Origin: Streptomycetaceae bacterium
GTDB lineage: Bacteria; Actinomycetota; Actinomycetes; Streptomycetales; Streptomycetaceae
Direction: 5' to 3'
Assembly (NCBI GenBank): GCA_019243445.1
Contig: JAFAUH010000166.1
Coordinates: 1 to 48,685 of the forward strand
Length of the DNA: 48,685 nt
In this document: positions 1 to 10,300 of the stretch, piece after piece
How positions within the stretch are numbered: the first letter of the stretch is position 1
Layout: each line of letters opens with the position of its first letter
Notes under the pieces: model-generated
Databases searched by the model: none
Seen by the model: only the letters and a program-made list of their open reading frames with translations
Told to the model about the DNA's origin: nothing
Made by a program: the position numbers and the translations under genes

Positions 1-1
1 C

Positions 2-2437
2 GACGGAACACGGACGCCCGATTACACCGGCGAGTTCACCATCGACTACACACCGCCCGCCTGGTACATCACGAACGAGGAGGACGGTGCCAAGTCGGAG
101 TCGAAACCGCCGACGACGCCGGATACCGAGGACGAGTCGGCGAGGGGGACGGCATCGGGCGGGAGTTCATGGTCAGCACCACCGGCGCCGAGCTCCGACA
201 GCGGTCCGAGTTTCCCCACTTTCATGCCTCATACAAGTGAGGAAAAGCCGGAGTCGTCGTCAGCATTCGAGAAGAACTCATCGGATGACTCGGGGGACAA
301 TCCACCCGGAGCAGTGCAGAGTGCATCTACTATGCGTTTCTCTGCGATCTCCCTGAAGAAGACCAAAGCACCGCAAGACACTTCCGAATCGGCCGAAGGT
401 GATACTTCAGGTGGTAGCGACACCAAGTCGCCCGAACTCTTCACTTCCACCCAGCGATTCTCCGCAATCTCGCTGAAGCAGAACAAGGACAAGGAGCCTC
501 GCGAGGAGAAGCCCAAGCCCGCTGCCGTGCCGACACCGGCACCGACACCGATGTCGGCTCCGCCAGCGATGCCGACACCTCCTCCCCCGCCGCCGCCCGC
601 GGCTGAGGAACAGAAAGCAGAGCCCGCGCCGAACACGGATCCCCGCGGCACGGCCCCGACCTCGTCTGCCCCGGCCCCACCGGCGCCCCCTGCGCCGCAG
701 GCACCGCGGCCCACCATCGTGCCTCCCGTCACACCTCCGGCTGTGCCCAACCCGATAGCTCCGCAGGGGGCGTCGGGTGCACCGGCCGCCGCCCAGCCGT
801 GGGCCCCGCAAGGCCCGGAATCGGCCTGGTCCCTGCAACCACCGCCACCGCCGCAACACTCCGTACCACAGCCCCCGCCGCAGTACGAAGCGGCACAGTA
901 CGAAGCGGCACAGTACCCTGCGCCGCAGCCACCCGTGTACGGGTACCCGCAACCACCCGCGCCCGAGCCCAATTCCTCTTTCGTACCGCTGCCGCCGCCG
1001 AGCCCGACGCAGCAGCCGCCCGTCGCGTACGGCTACCCACAACCACAACCACAACCACAACCGATGTTTCCGCAGCAGCCGGGCCCACAGCAGCAAGCCG
1101 GGCCGGCGGTACCTCCCGCCGACCCCCGTGTCGGCGGCTGGCCGACCACCTCGCCCGACCAGCAGCAGCACGGCCCGGGCGGCGCGCCCCTCGGCTACAC
1201 AGCAGCGGTCGAGCTGTCCTCCGACCGTCTGCTGCGCAATCAGCCCAAGCCCAAGAAGCCGGGCAGCAACATCCCCGGCGCCAGCCGCTTCAAACTGGGC
1301 GGCAAAGCCGCCGAGGCCGAGCGCCAGCGCAAGCTGGAGCTGATCCGCACCCCGGTGACGTCCTGCTACCGGATCGCGGTGATCAGCCTCAAGGGCGGTG
1401 TCGGTAAGACCACGACGACCACCGCACTCGGTGCCACCCTCGCATCGGAGCGCCAAGACAAGATCCTCGCGATAGACGCCAACCCGGACGCGGGCACGCT
1501 CGGTCGCCGAGTGCGCCGCGAGACGGGTGCCACCATCCGCGACCTCGTCCACCAGCTGCCGTTCCTCAACAGCTACATGGACATCCGCCGCTTCACCTCA
1601 CAGGCGCCCTCGGGCTTGGAGATCATCGCGAACGACGTGGACCCGGCCGTGTCGACCACGTTCAACGACGAGGACTACCGGCGGGTGATTGAAGTCGTCG
1701 GCCGTCAGTACCCGATCGTCCTCACCGACTCCGGCACCGGTCTGCTCTACAGCGCCATGCGCGGTGTGCTCGACCTTGCCGACCAGTTGATCATCATCTC
1801 CACGCCGTCCGTCGACGGTGCGAGCAGCGCGAGCACCACGCTCGACTGGCTCTCCGCCCACGGCTACTCGGACCTGGTCGCGCGCAGCCTCACCGTGATC
1901 TCCGGAGTCCGTGAGACCGGAAAGATGATCAAGGTGGAGGACATCGTGGCGCACTTCCAGACGCGCTGTCGCGGCGTCATCGTCGTCCCGTTCGACGAGC
2001 ATCTGTCAGCAGGCGCCGAGGTCGACCTGGACATGATGCGGCCGAAGACCCGTGAGGCGTACTTCAACCTCGCTGCGATGATCGCCGAGGACATTGTGCG
2101 CTCTCAGCACGGCAGCGGCCAGGGCATGTGGGGCCAGCCCGACGGCAACGCACCTCAGCCGCAGCAGGGGCAGCCCATGCCCGGGCAGCCGATGCCGGGT
2201 CAGCCGCAGCCCCAGTACCCGCACCCGTACTACCCCGCGGGGCCAGGCCCGCAAGGCGGACCACCGCCTCAGCAGCCACCGTCCGGGCCGTACCCACCGC
2301 AGCCGTACCCGCCGCAGCAAGGCGCACCGCAGGGTTGGCCGCAGCAGCCTCCGCAACACCAGCACCAACCTCCGCAGCACCAACAGCCGCAACCCGGCTA
2401 CGGCTATGGCTACCCCCCGCCGCCTCCGCAGCAATAA
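2..2437 (+). CDS. ESX-linked proline-rich MinD/ParA-type ATPase (5' truncated by window edge)
   Basis: The frame is open from base 2, so the ATG at 224 is internal and the true start lies outside the window. The visible part begins with an acidic segment containing [16 protein letters not shown]. It continues through a long Pro/Gln/Ala-rich disordered region (about bases 500-1200) and a MinD/ParA ATPase domain (about 1365-2090), and ends in a second Pro/Gln-rich tail. The deviant Walker A motif KGGVGKTT lies at 1391-1414, followed by an [12 protein letters not shown] segment. Proteins of this build (mycobacterial EspI-like; the Streptomyces homologue beside esxAB) accompany type VII secretion loci and probably act as a cytoplasmic regulator or ATPase of the secretion machine. 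That role is inferred from family and position, since no other esx gene is visible here. Odd feature: the octapeptide RFSAISLK occurs twice near the visible N-terminus. Confidence 0.8.
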   Translation, partial: DGTRTPDYTGEFTIDYTPPAWYITNEEDGAKSESKPPTTPDTEDESARGTASGGSSWSAPPAPSSDSGPSFPTFMPHTSEEKPESSSAFEKNSSDDSGDNPPGAVQSASTMRFSAISLKKTKAPQDTSESAEGDTSGGSDTKSPELFTSTQRFSAISLKQNKDKEPREEKPKPAAVPTPAPTPMSAPPAMPTPPPPPPPAAEEQKAEPAPNTDPRGTAPTSSAPAPPAPPAPQAPRPTIVPPVTPPAVPNPIAPQGASGAPAAAQPWAPQGPESAWSLQPPPPPQHSVPQPPPQYEAAQYEAAQYPAPQPPVYGYPQPPAPEPNSSFVPLPPPSPTQQPPVAYGYPQPQPQPQPMFPQQPGPQQQAGPAVPPADPRVGGWPTTSPDQQQHGPGGAPLGYTAAVELSSDRLLRNQPKPKKPGSNIPGASRFKLGGKAAEAERQRKLELIRTPVTSCYRIAVISLKGGVGKTTTTTALGATLASERQDKILAIDANPDAGTLGRRVRRETGATIRDLVHQLPFLNSYMDIRRFTSQAPSGLEIIANDVDPAVSTTFNDEDYRRVIEVVGRQYPIVLTDSGTGLLYSAMRGVLDLADQLIIISTPSVDGASSASTTLDWLSAHGYSDLVARSLTVISGVRETGKMIKVEDIVAHFQTRCRGVIVVPFDEHLSAGAEVDLDMMRPKTREAYFNLAAMIAEDIVRSQHGSGQGMWGQPDGNAPQPQQGQPMPGQPMPGQPQPQYPHPYYPAGPGPQGGPPPQQPPSGPYPPQPYPPQQGAPQGWPQQPPQHQHQPPQHQQPQPGYGYGYPPPPPQQ
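881..916 (+). repeat. 15-bp in-frame tandem repeat in the Pro/Gln-rich region
   Basis: Unit cagtacgaagcggca occurs twice exactly and then partially (881-895, 896-910, 911-916), encoding a repeated QYEAA. A 6-bp Gln-Pro repeat (caacca type) follows at about 1039-1062. Both preserve the reading frame. Confidence 0.85.
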
Positions 2438-2460
2438 AGCAGCAATGAAGAGGAAGGGAA

Positions 2461-2490
2461 AAGGCCCGGGGAATTGATCGCCCGGGCCCT
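2461..2490. terminator. Hairpin terminator shared by convergent genes
   Basis: A perfect 8-bp stem (ggcccggg at 2463-2470 with cccgggcc at 2481-2488) encloses a 10-nt loop. Imperfect pairing of the flanking gaagagg/cctcttc sequences extends it. It lies between the stop of the MinD-like gene (2437) and the stop of ribF (2521), so it can serve both strands. There is no long T tract, as is usual in Streptomyces. Confidence 0.75.
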
Positions 2491-2520
2491 TCCCCTCTTC
2501 ACGTCTTCACGTAATCCGCT

Positions 2521-3468
2521 TCATCCATCGACGAGTTCGCGGGCGCGCTTCACATCGAGGGCCATCCGCTCCAGCAGCGCGTCGATCGAGTCGAACTTTT
2601 CCTGCCCGCGCAGAAATGCGGAGAAGTCGACGGCCACATGCAGCCCATACAGGTCGAGTCCGACGCGGTCGATCGCATATGCCTCCACGGTGCGCATGGT
2701 GCCGTCGAACGTCGGGTTGGTGCCGACCGAGATCGCCGCGGGCATCGACTCCCCCTCGACGACGAGCCATCCCGCGTAGACACCATCTGCGGGGATCGCC
2801 GAGTGCGGCAAGGTCTCCACATTGGCTGTCGGATACCCCAGCTCACGGCCACGCTGCGCACCCCGTACGACCACGCCCTCGACCCGGTGCGGACGGCCCA
2901 GCGCCTCCGCAGCGCCCGCGACATCGCCTTCCGCGACCAGCCGCCGGATCAGCGAGGATGAGAACGGCTCGCCGCCGCCCGCCTCCCCCGCGAGGAATAG
3001 GTCGACGACGTCGATCTGGTAGTCGTACTTGAGCCCGAGCGCCGACAAGTACTCCACGTCGCCGGCCGCTTTGTGCCCGAAGCGGAAGTTCGGCCCTTCC
3101 ACCACGACCTTGGCGCCAAGCGCCTCGACGAGCACCGTGCGGATGAACTCGCCCGGCGACAGCTGCGAGAAGTCGGTGGTGAAGGGGATGATCAACAGCG
3201 CGTCCACACCCAGCTCCGCCATCAGCTCGGCGCGCCTGTGATGTGCGGCGAGCAGCGGTGGATGGCTACCAGGCCGGACGACTTCGCTGGGGTGCGGGTC
3301 GAAGGTGACGACCACTGACGGAATGCCCAGCTCCCGGGCGTGTGTCACCGCCCGGCCGATGATCAGTTGATGCCCACGGTGCACACCGTCGTAGGAACCG
3401 ATGGTGACGACACTGCGTCCCTGCGCCCACTCCTCGGGAATGTCCTTCAAACCCCGCCAGCGCTGCAC
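2521..3468 (-). CDS. ribF: Bifunctional riboflavin kinase / FAD synthetase
   Basis: About 315 residues. RibF phosphorylates riboflavin to FMN and adenylates FMN to FAD in the cytoplasm. The N-terminal nucleotidyltransferase part carries VVTIGSYDGVHRGHQ and VVTFDPHPSEV. The C-terminal flavokinase part carries GRELGYPTANV and GVYAGWLVVEG. The GTG at 3468 (VQRWRGLKDIPEEW) is chosen because GAGGAG lies 7 nt upstream and the resulting length fits the family. An ATG-type extension to 3558 would add a low-complexity tail encoded by a pentanucleotide repeat. It is the last gene of the rimP-to-ribF transcription unit, about 158 nt after truB. Confidence 0.93.
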   Translation of the reverse strand: MQRWRGLKDIPEEWAQGRSVVTIGSYDGVHRGHQLIIGRAVTHARELGIPSVVVTFDPHPSEVVRPGSHPPLLAAHHRRAELMAELGVDALLIIPFTTDFSQLSPGEFIRTVLVEALGAKVVVEGPNFRFGHKAAGDVEYLSALGLKYDYQIDVVDLFLAGEAGGGEPFSSSLIRRLVAEGDVAGAAEALGRPHRVEGVVVRGAQRGRELGYPTANVETLPHSAIPADGVYAGWLVVEGESMPAAISVGTNPTFDGTMRTVEAYAIDRVGLDLYGLHVAVDFSAFLRGQEKFDSIDALLERMALDVKRARELVDG

Positions 3469-3485
3469 CGTGACTGCTCCTCGCC

Positions 3486-3520
3486 CGAACCGAATCGAAC
3501 CAAACCGAACCGAACCGAAC
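3486..3520. repeat. Pentanucleotide tandem repeat upstream of ribF
   Basis: Seven consecutive 5-bp units of CGAAC (GTTCG on the coding strand); units 2 and 4 carry one substitution each. The array ends 17 bp before the ribF start and lies just upstream of its ribosome binding site, in the truB-ribF gap. Confidence 0.85.
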
Positions 3521-3626
3521 CATGCCGTGCCGATGTGATGACGGTCCAAGACTGCCATGCCGCCGCGTGCCCTACGGAATCGAACGTCTCATCATCCGTG
3601 AGGAGAACATGGCGCAGGGGTAGGGT

Positions 3627-4544
3627 CTAGGCGAATCCGGCCACGATCTTCATCTCACTGTGCTTCTCCTCGACCAGGGCGATGAACCGGTCCTCAGGGC
3701 CGAAGACCGCGATAGTCCCGGCGCTGTCGAGTCCGGGCGCCTTCAGCCGTACGCCGTTGGCCAGTAGCCGGGCCTGCTCGGCGTCGACGTCCCAGCGCGT
3801 GAATGCCGCGCTCGCCGCCTCGCCGATCGGCATCACATCCAGCGACTCCTCGAGTTGCTCGTGCTCTTCGAGCTCTTCGAGGGTGCGCGCCTGCTCGATG
3901 CCGTACGGGCCGACGCGGGTGCGCCGCAGCGCCGTCAGATGACCGCCGGTACCGAGATCGGCCCCGAGGTCACGGGCGAGCGCCCGAATGTACGTGCCCG
4001 ACGAGCAGTCGACGGACACGTCCACATCGAGCAACGCCATCCCGTCCTGCTCGACCTGGCGCACGTCGTGGATGACGAACGAGGAGACACTCACCGGCCG
4101 GGCGGAGAGCTCGAATTCCTCGCCGGCGCGGACCAGTCGGTGGGAGCGCTGCCCGTCGACCTTGATCGCGCTGACCTTGGAGGGCACCTGGAGAATATCG
4201 CCGGTGAGCTTGGCGATCGCCTCGTCCAACACCTCGCTGGTGATATGCGCCGCCGAGGCCGTCGCCGTGACCTCGCCCTCGGCGTCGTCGGTGACGGTCG
4301 ACTGCCCGAGCCGGATCGTCGCCTGGTACGTCTTCGCCGTGAGGGCAAGATGGCCGAGCAACCGGGTCGCCTTCTCGACTCCGATGACGAGCACGCCGGT
4401 GGCCATGGGGTCGAGCGTGCCGGCGTGGCCGACGCGCCGGGTCCCGGCGAGTCGGCGCAGCCGGGAGACGACGTTGTGCGAGGTGACTCCGGCGGGCTTG
4501 TCGACGATGACAAGGCCGTCCGGGCCCGTTCCCTTGCGCTTCAT
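3627..4544 (-). CDS. truB: tRNA pseudouridine(55) synthase TruB
   Basis: 305 residues. TruB isomerises U55 in the T-loop of tRNAs to pseudouridine. The N-terminus has the family signature [17 protein letters not shown]. The catalytic aspartate is in the [15 protein letters not shown] motif at about residue 45. [17 protein letters not shown] follows in the second half, and the C-terminus has the short PUA-like extension typical of actinobacterial TruB. Its ATG overlaps the rbfA stop as ATGA (4541-4544), which indicates translational coupling. It lies in the conserved infB-rbfA-truB-ribF order. Confidence 0.95.
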   Translation of the reverse strand: MKRKGTGPDGLVIVDKPAGVTSHNVVSRLRRLAGTRRVGHAGTLDPMATGVLVIGVEKATRLLGHLALTAKTYQATIRLGQSTVTDDAEGEVTATASAAHITSEVLDEAIAKLTGDILQVPSKVSAIKVDGQRSHRLVRAGEEFELSARPVSVSSFVIHDVRQVEQDGMALLDVDVSVDCSSGTYIRALARDLGADLGTGGHLTALRRTRVGPYGIEQARTLEELEEHEQLEESLDVMPIGEAASAAFTRWDVDAEQARLLANGVRLKAPGLDSAGTIAVFGPEDRFIALVEEKHSEMKIVAGFA

Positions 4545-5026
4545 GCTTCTCCGGACATGTCGGAACCAGTCTCTGCCTCGCCGCCCGCCTCTGTTTCGCC
4601 GTCCCCGGCGAGCGGCTTGCGGTACGGGTCGGCGTCGCCTGCGTAGCCCTTCCCAGCGGCCGACTCGCGCACCTGCTCGTCGGCGGCGTGCGCCTTGGCG
4701 AGCAGGTCGTCGATGGTGCGGGCGTTGTCCGGTACCGCATCGAGCACGAACGTCAGTGACGGGGTGAACCGCACCCCGGTTTGCCGTCCGACCTCGGAGC
4801 GAAGTACGCCCTTGGCGCTTTCCAACGCCGCAGCGGACGCCGTCCGCTCCTCCTCGGAGCCGAAGACCGTGTAGAAGACAGTCGCCTCCCGCAGGTCACC
4901 GGTGACCCGGGTGTCCGTGATCGTCACATAGCCGAGCCGCGGGTCCTTGATCCGCCGCTGCAGTGTCTCCGCGACCACGACCCGGATGCGGTCCGCCAAC
5001 TTGCGCGCCCGCGCGGTGTCGGTCAT
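4541..5026 (-). CDS. rbfA: 30S ribosome-binding factor A
   Basis: 161 residues. RbfA binds the 30S subunit and assists late maturation of the 5' end of 16S rRNA. The single KH-like domain (about residues 1-115) shows [40 protein letters not shown] and the family motif [12 protein letters not shown]. The last 45 residues are a Gly/Glu-rich disordered tail seen in actinobacterial homologues. The ATG start gives the expected N-terminus; the ribosome site is weak (AGAGAGAAG). It is coupled to truB by a 4-nt overlap and follows the DUF503 gene by 44 nt. Confidence 0.93.
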   Translation of the reverse strand: MTDTARARKLADRIRVVVAETLQRRIKDPRLGYVTITDTRVTGDLREATVFYTVFGSEEERTASAAALESAKGVLRSEVGRQTGVRFTPSLTFVLDAVPDNARTIDDLLAKAHAADEQVRESAAGKGYAGDADPYRKPLAGDGETEAGGEAETGSDMSGEA

Positions 5027-5051
5027 GCGTCATCTTCTCTCTGTCTAGCTG

Positions 5052-5087
5052 TCTAGTCGTCGTCTGGCTTCTAGTCGTCGTCTCCGT
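5052..5087. repeat. 18-bp tandem repeat across the DUF503 stop codon
   Basis: The segment tctagtcgtcgtct occurs at 5052-5065 and again at 5070-5083 with an 18-bp period. The second copy contains the DUF503 stop codon (TAG, 5071-5073 on the minus strand). Confidence 0.75.
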
Positions 5088-5364
5088 GGATCCGCTGTCG
5101 CGCCGACAGCAGGTCCACTTCCGGGCGGGCGGCCATCCAGCGCTCGCACTGCCCGAGTACGTCTGTGATGTGCGGCAGATCCGCGGACACCACCGCGATG
5201 CCGATCTCGGCTCTGCGGTAGAGGTCTTGTGCGCCGACTTCGGCCACACTGACCGCATAGCGGCGGTGCAGTTCGGCCACGATGGGCCGGACGACGGATC
5301 GCTTCTCCTTCAGCGAGCGGACGTCGCCGAGAAGCAGGTCAAAGCAGAGCGTCCCTACATACAT
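5071..5364 (-). CDS. DUF503 domain protein (YlxP family)
   Basis: 97 residues. It has the compact DUF503 fold found between infB and rbfA in many Gram-positive bacteria (YlxP). Its function is not settled; position suggests a link to ribosome assembly or translation. The sequence starts MYVGTLCFDLLLGDVRSLKE, which contains the diagnostic VRSLKEKRSVV motif, and continues with the conserved RRAEIGIAVVS strand. The ATG at 5364 is preferred over a TTG at 5391 because the family begins exactly there. It is separated from infB by 185 nt that contain a terminator and a short tandem repeat. Confidence 0.9.
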   Translation of the reverse strand: MYVGTLCFDLLLGDVRSLKEKRSVVRPIVAELHRRYAVSVAEVGAQDLYRRAEIGIAVVSADLPHITDVLGQCERWMAARPEVDLLSARQRIHGDDD

Positions 5365-5403
5365 GGGTATCGGGTTCAAGCCGACCCGCAAGGCCTCGTA
5401 TTA

Positions 5404-5430
5404 CTCATGTCACTTATGTCGCTTATGTCA
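5404..5430. repeat. 9-bp tandem repeat between infB and the DUF503 gene
   Basis: Three 9-bp units (ctcatgtca, cttatgtcg, cttatgtca) in the DUF503 leader. Each unit differs from its neighbour at one or two positions. No function is evident. Confidence 0.7.
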
Positions 5431-5480
5431 ACGATAGTCACAGCAGTCATCACAGCATTCACCACCACAGTAGCGGCCAT

Positions 5481-5528
5481 GGCCGGGGCCGGTCGGCGGA
5501 AGGGATATTCCGTCGATCGGCCCCGGCC
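5481..5528 (-). terminator. Strong nested hairpin after infB
   Basis: A 15-bp stem pairs 5481-5495 with 5514-5528 (one wobble pair). Inside the loop is a second 5-bp stem, CGGAA (5497-5501) with TTCCG (5508-5512). It lies 21 nt downstream of the infB stop (5550), so it probably stops or attenuates transcription before DUF503-rbfA-truB-ribF. Confidence 0.7.
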
Positions 5529-5549
5529 CTGGTCCTAGCTGCTGTGCGG

Positions 5550-8500
5550 TCAGCCGCGCGGCTTCTCGCGCATCTCGTAGGTGGCGATGATGTCGTCGAC
5601 CTTGATGTCGTTGTAGTTGCCGAGGTTGATACCGCCCTCGAAACCTTCACGGATCTCGGTGACATCGTCCTTGAAGCGGCGCAGACCCTCGATGGTGAGG
5701 TTCTCCGCGATGACCTTGCCGTCGCGGAGGAGGCGGGCCTTGGTGTTGCGCCGGACCTCGCCGGAGCGGATGAGCACACCGGCGATGTTGCCGAGCTTGG
5801 ACGAGCGGAAGACCTCGCGGATCTCCGCGGTGCCCAGCTCGACCTCTTCGAACTCCGGCTTGAGCATGCCCTTCAGGGCCGCCTCGATCTCCTCGATCAC
5901 CTGGTAGATGACCGAGTAGTACCGGACGTCGACACCCTCGCGTTCGGCCAGCGACGTGGCGCGGCCCTCGGCCCGCACATTGAAGCCGATCACAATGGCG
6001 TCGGAGCCCGCCGCCAGGTTGATGTCGTGCTCGGTGACCGCACCCACACCGCGGTGCAGGATGCGCAGGTCGACCTCGTCGCCGACGTCCAGCTGCATGA
6101 GCGAGGACTCCAAGGCCTCGACCGAACCGGACGCGTCGCCCTTGAGGATGAGGTTGAGCTGCTGCACCTGACCGGCCTTGAGCGCCTCGTCCAGGTTCTC
6201 CAGGGAGAACCGGACGCCCTTGCGGGCGAACGCCGCGTTCCGCTCACGAGCAGCACGCTTCTCGGCGATCTGGCGGGCGGTGCGGTCCTCGTCGACGACG
6301 AGGAAGTTGTCGCCCGCGCCAGGCACGTTGGTCAGGCCGAGCACCAGCACCGGCGCGGAAGGACCGGCCTCTTCCACGTTGTTGCCGCTGTCGTCGAGCA
6401 TCGCCCGGACGCGGCCGTACGCGTCGCCGACCACCATCGTGTCGCCGACCCGCAGCGTGCCGCGCTGGACGAGCACAGTGGCCACGGCGCCACGGCCGCG
6501 GTCGAGGTGCGCCTCGATCGCGATGCCCTGCGCGTCCTGCTCGGGGTTGGCGCGCAGGTCGAGTGAGGCGTCCGCAGTGAGGACCACAGCCTCCAGCAGG
6601 CCATCAATGTTGATGCCCTGCTTGGCGGAGATGTCGACGAACATCGTGTCGCCGCCGTACTCCTCGGCCACCAGGCCGTACTCGGTCAGCTGGCCGCGCA
6701 CCTTGGTCGGGTCCGCGCCCTCGACATCGATCTTGTTGACCGCGACGACGATCGGTACCTCAGCCGCCTTGGCGTGGTTGAGCGCCTCGATGGTCTGCGG
6801 CATGACGCCGTCGTTCGCCGCCACCACGAGAATCGCGATGTCGGTCGACTTCGCACCACGGGCACGCATGGCGGTGAACGCCTCGTGGCCCGGAGTGTCG
6901 ATGAAGGTGATCTTCCGGTCCTCGCCGTTGACCTCGGTGGCGACCTGGTAGGCACCGATGTGCTGGGTGATGCCGCCGGCCTCGCCCGCGACCACATTGG
7001 TCTTGCGGATCGCGTCGAGCAGACGGGTCTTTCCGTGGTCGACGTGACCCATGACGGTGACCACCGGCGGGCGCGCGACAAGCGCTTCCTCGCCACCCTC
7101 GTCCTCGCCGAACTCGATGTCGAAGGACTCGAGAAGCTCGCGGTCCTCCTCCTCCGGGCTGACGATCTCGATGACGTAATTCATCTCCTGCGCGAGGAGC
7201 TGCAACGTGTCGTCGGAGACCGACTGGGTCGCGGTGACCATCTCACCCAGGTTCAGCATGACCTGGACGAGCGACGCCGGGTTGGCGTTGATCTTCTCCG
7301 CGAAGTCGGTGAGCGAGGCACCACGGGAGAGCCGTACGGACTGGCCGTTACCACGCGGCAGCAGCACACCACCCACGGAGGGGGCCTGCATGGCCTCGTA
7401 CTCCTGGCGACGCTGCCGCTTCGACTTACGACCACGCGCCGGGCGGCCACCCGGGCCACGGCCGAAGGCACCCTGCGTACCGCCGCGGCCACCCGGACCG
7501 CCGGGACGGCCACCGAAGCCGGGACGGCCACCGCCACCCCCGGCGCCGCCGAAGCCGGCGCCGCCGCCGCCCGGACCGCCGGGACGGCCGGCGAAGCCGG
7601 TGCTGGGACGGCCACCGCCACCGCCGGGACGGCCGCCGAAGCCGCCGCCACCACCGGGACGTCCGCCGCCGCCCCCGGCGCGACCGCCGCCACCGCCAGG
7701 TCCGCGGCCACCGCCTCCCGGGCCGCCGCCCGGACGCGAGCTGGCAGCGGGACGCTGCGGCATCATGCCGGGGTTCGGACGCGGGCCGCTGCCTTGCGGG
7801 CGCGGCATACCGCCCGGGGTCGGGCGAGGCCCGCCCGAACCGGCGGAACCGCCATGGCCGCCGCCGGGACGCGGACCGCCCGGACGGGCGCCGCCGCCGG
7901 GGCCGCCGGCTCCGCCAGGGCCGCCGCCGGGACGCGGACCGCCGGGACGGGCACCGCCCGGAGCTTGCGGACGCGGCATGCCTGTGCTGCCGGACGAGGT
8001 GAACGGGTTGTTGCCGGGACGCGGGCCGGACGGACGGGGACCGCCCGGACGGGCGCCGCCGCCGGGACGTGGCGCACGCTCGCCGCCGCGCGCACCGCCG
8101 TCACGCGGGCCGGGCCCGGGACGCTGCGAGGGACGCGGACCGGGAGCCGCAGGGCGCGGGCCGGAGGGCGCGCCCGGGGACGGCGCGGCAGCAGCGGGGC
8201 TTGCAGGGCTTGCCGGGGCTGCAGGAGTCACCGGAGCTGCAGGAGTTGCCGGGGCTGCCGGACTCGCAGGCGAGGAGAACTCGGCCGCGGGCGCGGGCTG
8301 TGCCGGAGTCGGCCTCGGGCCCGGGCGCGGGCCCGGAGCCGCAGGACGCGGCCCAGGGGCAGGGGTAGGCGCGGAAGCGGCGGGCTTCGGCGCGGGGGTC
8401 GCCGGCTTGGGCGCGGCGGGACGGGCCGTGGCAGCCGCTCCTGGAACGGGTCCAGGCTGCGGCGACGGCTTGGCTGGCGCCTGCTTGCGCGGCGCGGACG

Positions 8501-8690
8501 GCTTGGCAGCCTTGGAACCGGCGGCGCCGTTCCCCTGCTGCAGCGCATCAGTCAGTTTACGAACAACCGGCGCCTCGATCGTCGAGGACGCCGAACGGAC
8601 GAATTCACCAAGTTCTTGGAGCTTGGCCATGACGACCTTGCTCTCCACTCCGAACTCCTTGGCGAGTTCGTATACCCGGACCTTAGCCAC
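5550..8690 (-). CDS. infB: Translation initiation factor IF-2
   Basis: 1046 residues. IF-2 is the GTPase that brings fMet-tRNA to the 30S subunit and promotes subunit joining. It begins [17 protein letters not shown] (IF2_N). About 370 residues of Gly/Pro/Arg/Ala low complexity follow, a long version typical of Streptomyces, then a second IF2_N domain. The G domain has the P-loop [33 protein letters not shown] (G3) and [10 protein letters not shown] (G4), and domains II-IV close the protein. The GTG start at 8690 has AAGGAG 5 nt upstream. It follows ylxR by 158 nt and is followed by a strong hairpin. Confidence 0.97.
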   Translation of the reverse strand: MAKVRVYELAKEFGVESKVVMAKLQELGEFVRSASSTIEAPVVRKLTDALQQGNGAAGSKAAKPSAPRKQAPAKPSPQPGPVPGAAATARPAAPKPATPAPKPAASAPTPAPGPRPAAPGPRPGPRPTPAQPAPAAEFSSPASPAAPATPAAPVTPAAPASPASPAAAAPSPGAPSGPRPAAPGPRPSQRPGPGPRDGGARGGERAPRPGGGARPGGPRPSGPRPGNNPFTSSGSTGMPRPQAPGGARPGGPRPGGGPGGAGGPGGGARPGGPRPGGGHGGSAGSGGPRPTPGGMPRPQGSGPRPNPGMMPQRPAASSRPGGGPGGGGRGPGGGGGRAGGGGGRPGGGGGFGGRPGGGGGRPSTGFAGRPGGPGGGGAGFGGAGGGGGRPGFGGRPGGPGGRGGTQGAFGRGPGGRPARGRKSKRQRRQEYEAMQAPSVGGVLLPRGNGQSVRLSRGASLTDFAEKINANPASLVQVMLNLGEMVTATQSVSDDTLQLLAQEMNYVIEIVSPEEEDRELLESFDIEFGEDEGGEEALVARPPVVTVMGHVDHGKTRLLDAIRKTNVVAGEAGGITQHIGAYQVATEVNGEDRKITFIDTPGHEAFTAMRARGAKSTDIAILVVAANDGVMPQTIEALNHAKAAEVPIVVAVNKIDVEGADPTKVRGQLTEYGLVAEEYGGDTMFVDISAKQGINIDGLLEAVVLTADASLDLRANPEQDAQGIAIEAHLDRGRGAVATVLVQRGTLRVGDTMVVGDAYGRVRAMLDDSGNNVEEAGPSAPVLVLGLTNVPGAGDNFLVVDEDRTARQIAEKRAARERNAAFARKGVRFSLENLDEALKAGQVQQLNLILKGDASGSVEALESSLMQLDVGDEVDLRILHRGVGAVTEHDINLAAGSDAIVIGFNVRAEGRATSLAEREGVDVRYYSVIYQVIEEIEAALKGMLKPEFEEVELGTAEIREVFRSSKLGNIAGVLIRSGEVRRNTKARLLRDGKVIAENLTIEGLRRFKDDVTEIREGFEGGINLGNYNDIKVDDIIATYEMREKPRG

Positions 8691-8848
8691 TTCGCTCCTT
8701 CTGGTCCGGGGTTGGTCGTCCGCCGGACCGTCGCTACTTCATGGGCGTACTCATCGCGTACTCATCGAGTGCTCATCGCAATCTCGACCTACTTCCGACT
8801 CGCGAGGTACCTGACCGCACGGTCACCCGTGCCGTTCTCTGATCACTT

Positions 8849-9166
8849 TCATTTACCGGTAGTACTGCTGGTGCTGCTTGTCGTGTCTATGTGCTCCGCC
8901 TGCGCGACGCACTGCCGTAGTCTCTCCGTCCCAAGCGGTCCCTGGCTCCGGTAAGCCCGGGGGAACGCCCGGCGGCGGACCGCCAGGTCGTAACACGCCA
9001 TGTCAAGGTGCAGATACGCGCCCCGACCGGGCAGCGTACCGCGCGGGTCAGCGACGCATTCGTCGCCGACCACCGCGATACGCAGCAGATCGCCCTTGGC
9101 CGTTCGCTGACGGCAGCCCACACAAGTGCGCTCCGGGCACAGTCGTACCCGCGTCCGGCCAGACAC
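8849..9166 (-). CDS. ylxR: YlxR family RNA-binding protein
   Basis: 105 residues. YlxR (DUF448) is a small, probably RNA-binding protein encoded between nusA and infB. In other bacteria it is linked to RNase P or transcription control. The family motif is clear: ERTCVGCRQRTAKGDLLRI, then GRGAYLHLDMACYDLAVRRRAFPRA. The GTG start at 9166 has GGGGAGGT about 10 nt upstream. The Ser/Thr-rich C-terminus (TTSSTSSTTGK) is variable in the family. It is 82 nt from nusA and 158 nt from infB in the same direction. Confidence 0.92.
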   Translation of the reverse strand: MSGRTRVRLCPERTCVGCRQRTAKGDLLRIAVVGDECVADPRGTLPGRGAYLHLDMACYDLAVRRRAFPRAYRSQGPLGTERLRQCVAQAEHIDTTSSTSSTTGK

Positions 9167-9248
9167 TGCTAAGTCTACCTCCCCGCACCAACCTCACCCC
9201 TTCGGGTCGGTTTGCGCTTGGCTGTTCGTTGCCCACATATCCAGGGGA

Positions 9249-10298
9249 TTACTCCTGTGGGTGACCGCCCTGCACGCCCTCAGGGTGCGTGTCGGTGTGT
9301 GGGTTGGTGTGCGTGTTGATCTCCGGCTCGGTGTCCGGCCGGATGTCGATCCGCCAGCCGGTGAGGCGGGCCGCGAGGCGCGCATTCTGCCCCTCCTTGC
9401 CGATCGCCAGTGACAGCTGGTAATCGGGCACCGTCACCCGAGCCGAGCGAGCCGCGAAGTCCACCACCTCGACCTTGCTCACCCGTGCGGGTGAAAGAGC
9501 GTTGCCCACCATCCGCGCGGGGTCCTCGGACCAGTCGACGATGTCGATCTTCTCGCCGTTCAACTCCGCCATCACCGCGCGCACCCGTGCCCCCATCGGG
9601 CCGATGCATGCGCCCTTGGCGTTGAGCCCCTGGCGTGCCGACCGCACCGCGATCTTGGTGCGGTGTCCGGATTCGCGCGCCACCGACTCGATCACCACCG
9701 AGCCGTCCGCGATCTCCGGGACCTCCAACGCGAAGAGCTTCTTCACCAGGTTGGGATGGGTACGCGACAGTGTCACCGACGGCCCGCGCACTCCCTTGAC
9801 CACTCGGACGACATACGCGCGCAGGCGTGTGCCGTGTTTGTACTCCTCGCCCGGAACCTGTTCCTGCGGGGGCAGGATCGCCTCGAGCTTGCCGATGTCA
9901 ACGAGGACATTGCGCGGGTCATTCCCCTGCTGCACCACACCCGCGACGATGTCACCCTCACGGCCCGCGTACTCGCCGAAGGTGATCTCCTCCTCGGCGT
10001 CGCGCAGCCGCTGCAGGATGACCTGCTTGGCCGTGGTCGCGGCGATCCTGCCGAAGCCGGTCGGCGTGTCGTCGAACTCCCGCGGCGTCTCGCCCTCGGG
10101 GACTTCGTCGGGCTCTTCCTTCGCCCAAACAGTCACGTGTCCGGTGGTGCGGTTGAGCTCGACCCGCGCGTTGCGGTAGCTGCCGGGCTCTCTGTGATAC
10201 GCAATGAGGAGGGCCGACTCGATCGCCTCCACCAGCAGGTCGAACGAAATCTCTTTTTCGCGGACCAGACCCCGCAGGGCACTCATGTCGATGTCCAC
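9249..10298 (-). CDS. nusA: Transcription termination/antitermination factor NusA
   Basis: 349 residues. NusA binds RNA polymerase and nascent RNA and controls pausing, termination and antitermination. Domains in order: N-terminal RNAP-binding domain (1-125), S1 (about 130-200, [14 protein letters not shown]), KH1 and KH2 (about 200-335, [15 protein letters not shown] and [16 protein letters not shown]). It lacks the C-terminal acidic repeats of enterobacterial NusA, as is normal in actinobacteria. It starts with GTG; GGAGG sits 7 nt upstream within the end of rimP, only 2 nt after the rimP stop. The tail is a Thr/His/Pro repeat ([12 protein letters not shown]) encoded by a degenerate GTGT-rich repeat. 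Confidence 0.96.
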   Translation of the reverse strand: MDIDMSALRGLVREKEISFDLLVEAIESALLIAYHREPGSYRNARVELNRTTGHVTVWAKEEPDEVPEGETPREFDDTPTGFGRIAATTAKQVILQRLRDAEEEITFGEYAGREGDIVAGVVQQGNDPRNVLVDIGKLEAILPPQEQVPGEEYKHGTRLRAYVVRVVKGVRGPSVTLSRTHPNLVKKLFALEVPEIADGSVVIESVARESGHRTKIAVRSARQGLNAKGACIGPMGARVRAVMAELNGEKIDIVDWSEDPARMVGNALSPARVSKVEVVDFAARSARVTVPDYQLSLAIGKEGQNARLAARLTGWRIDIRPDTEPEINTHTNPHTDTHPEGVQGGHPQE

Positions 10299-10300
10299 GA

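Noticed and set aside
229-1552. Minus-strand Gly/Cys- and Arg-rich frames opposite the MinD-like gene
   Set aside because: Mirror images of Pro/Gln codon repeats, with no credible protein features.
5544-8954. Long plus-strand open frames (for example 5544-6566, 6774-8954, 7207-8814) opposite infB
   Set aside because: They are antisense to infB; the Gly/Pro/Arg-rich region keeps all frames open in high-GC DNA. No domain, no ribosome site, biased composition.
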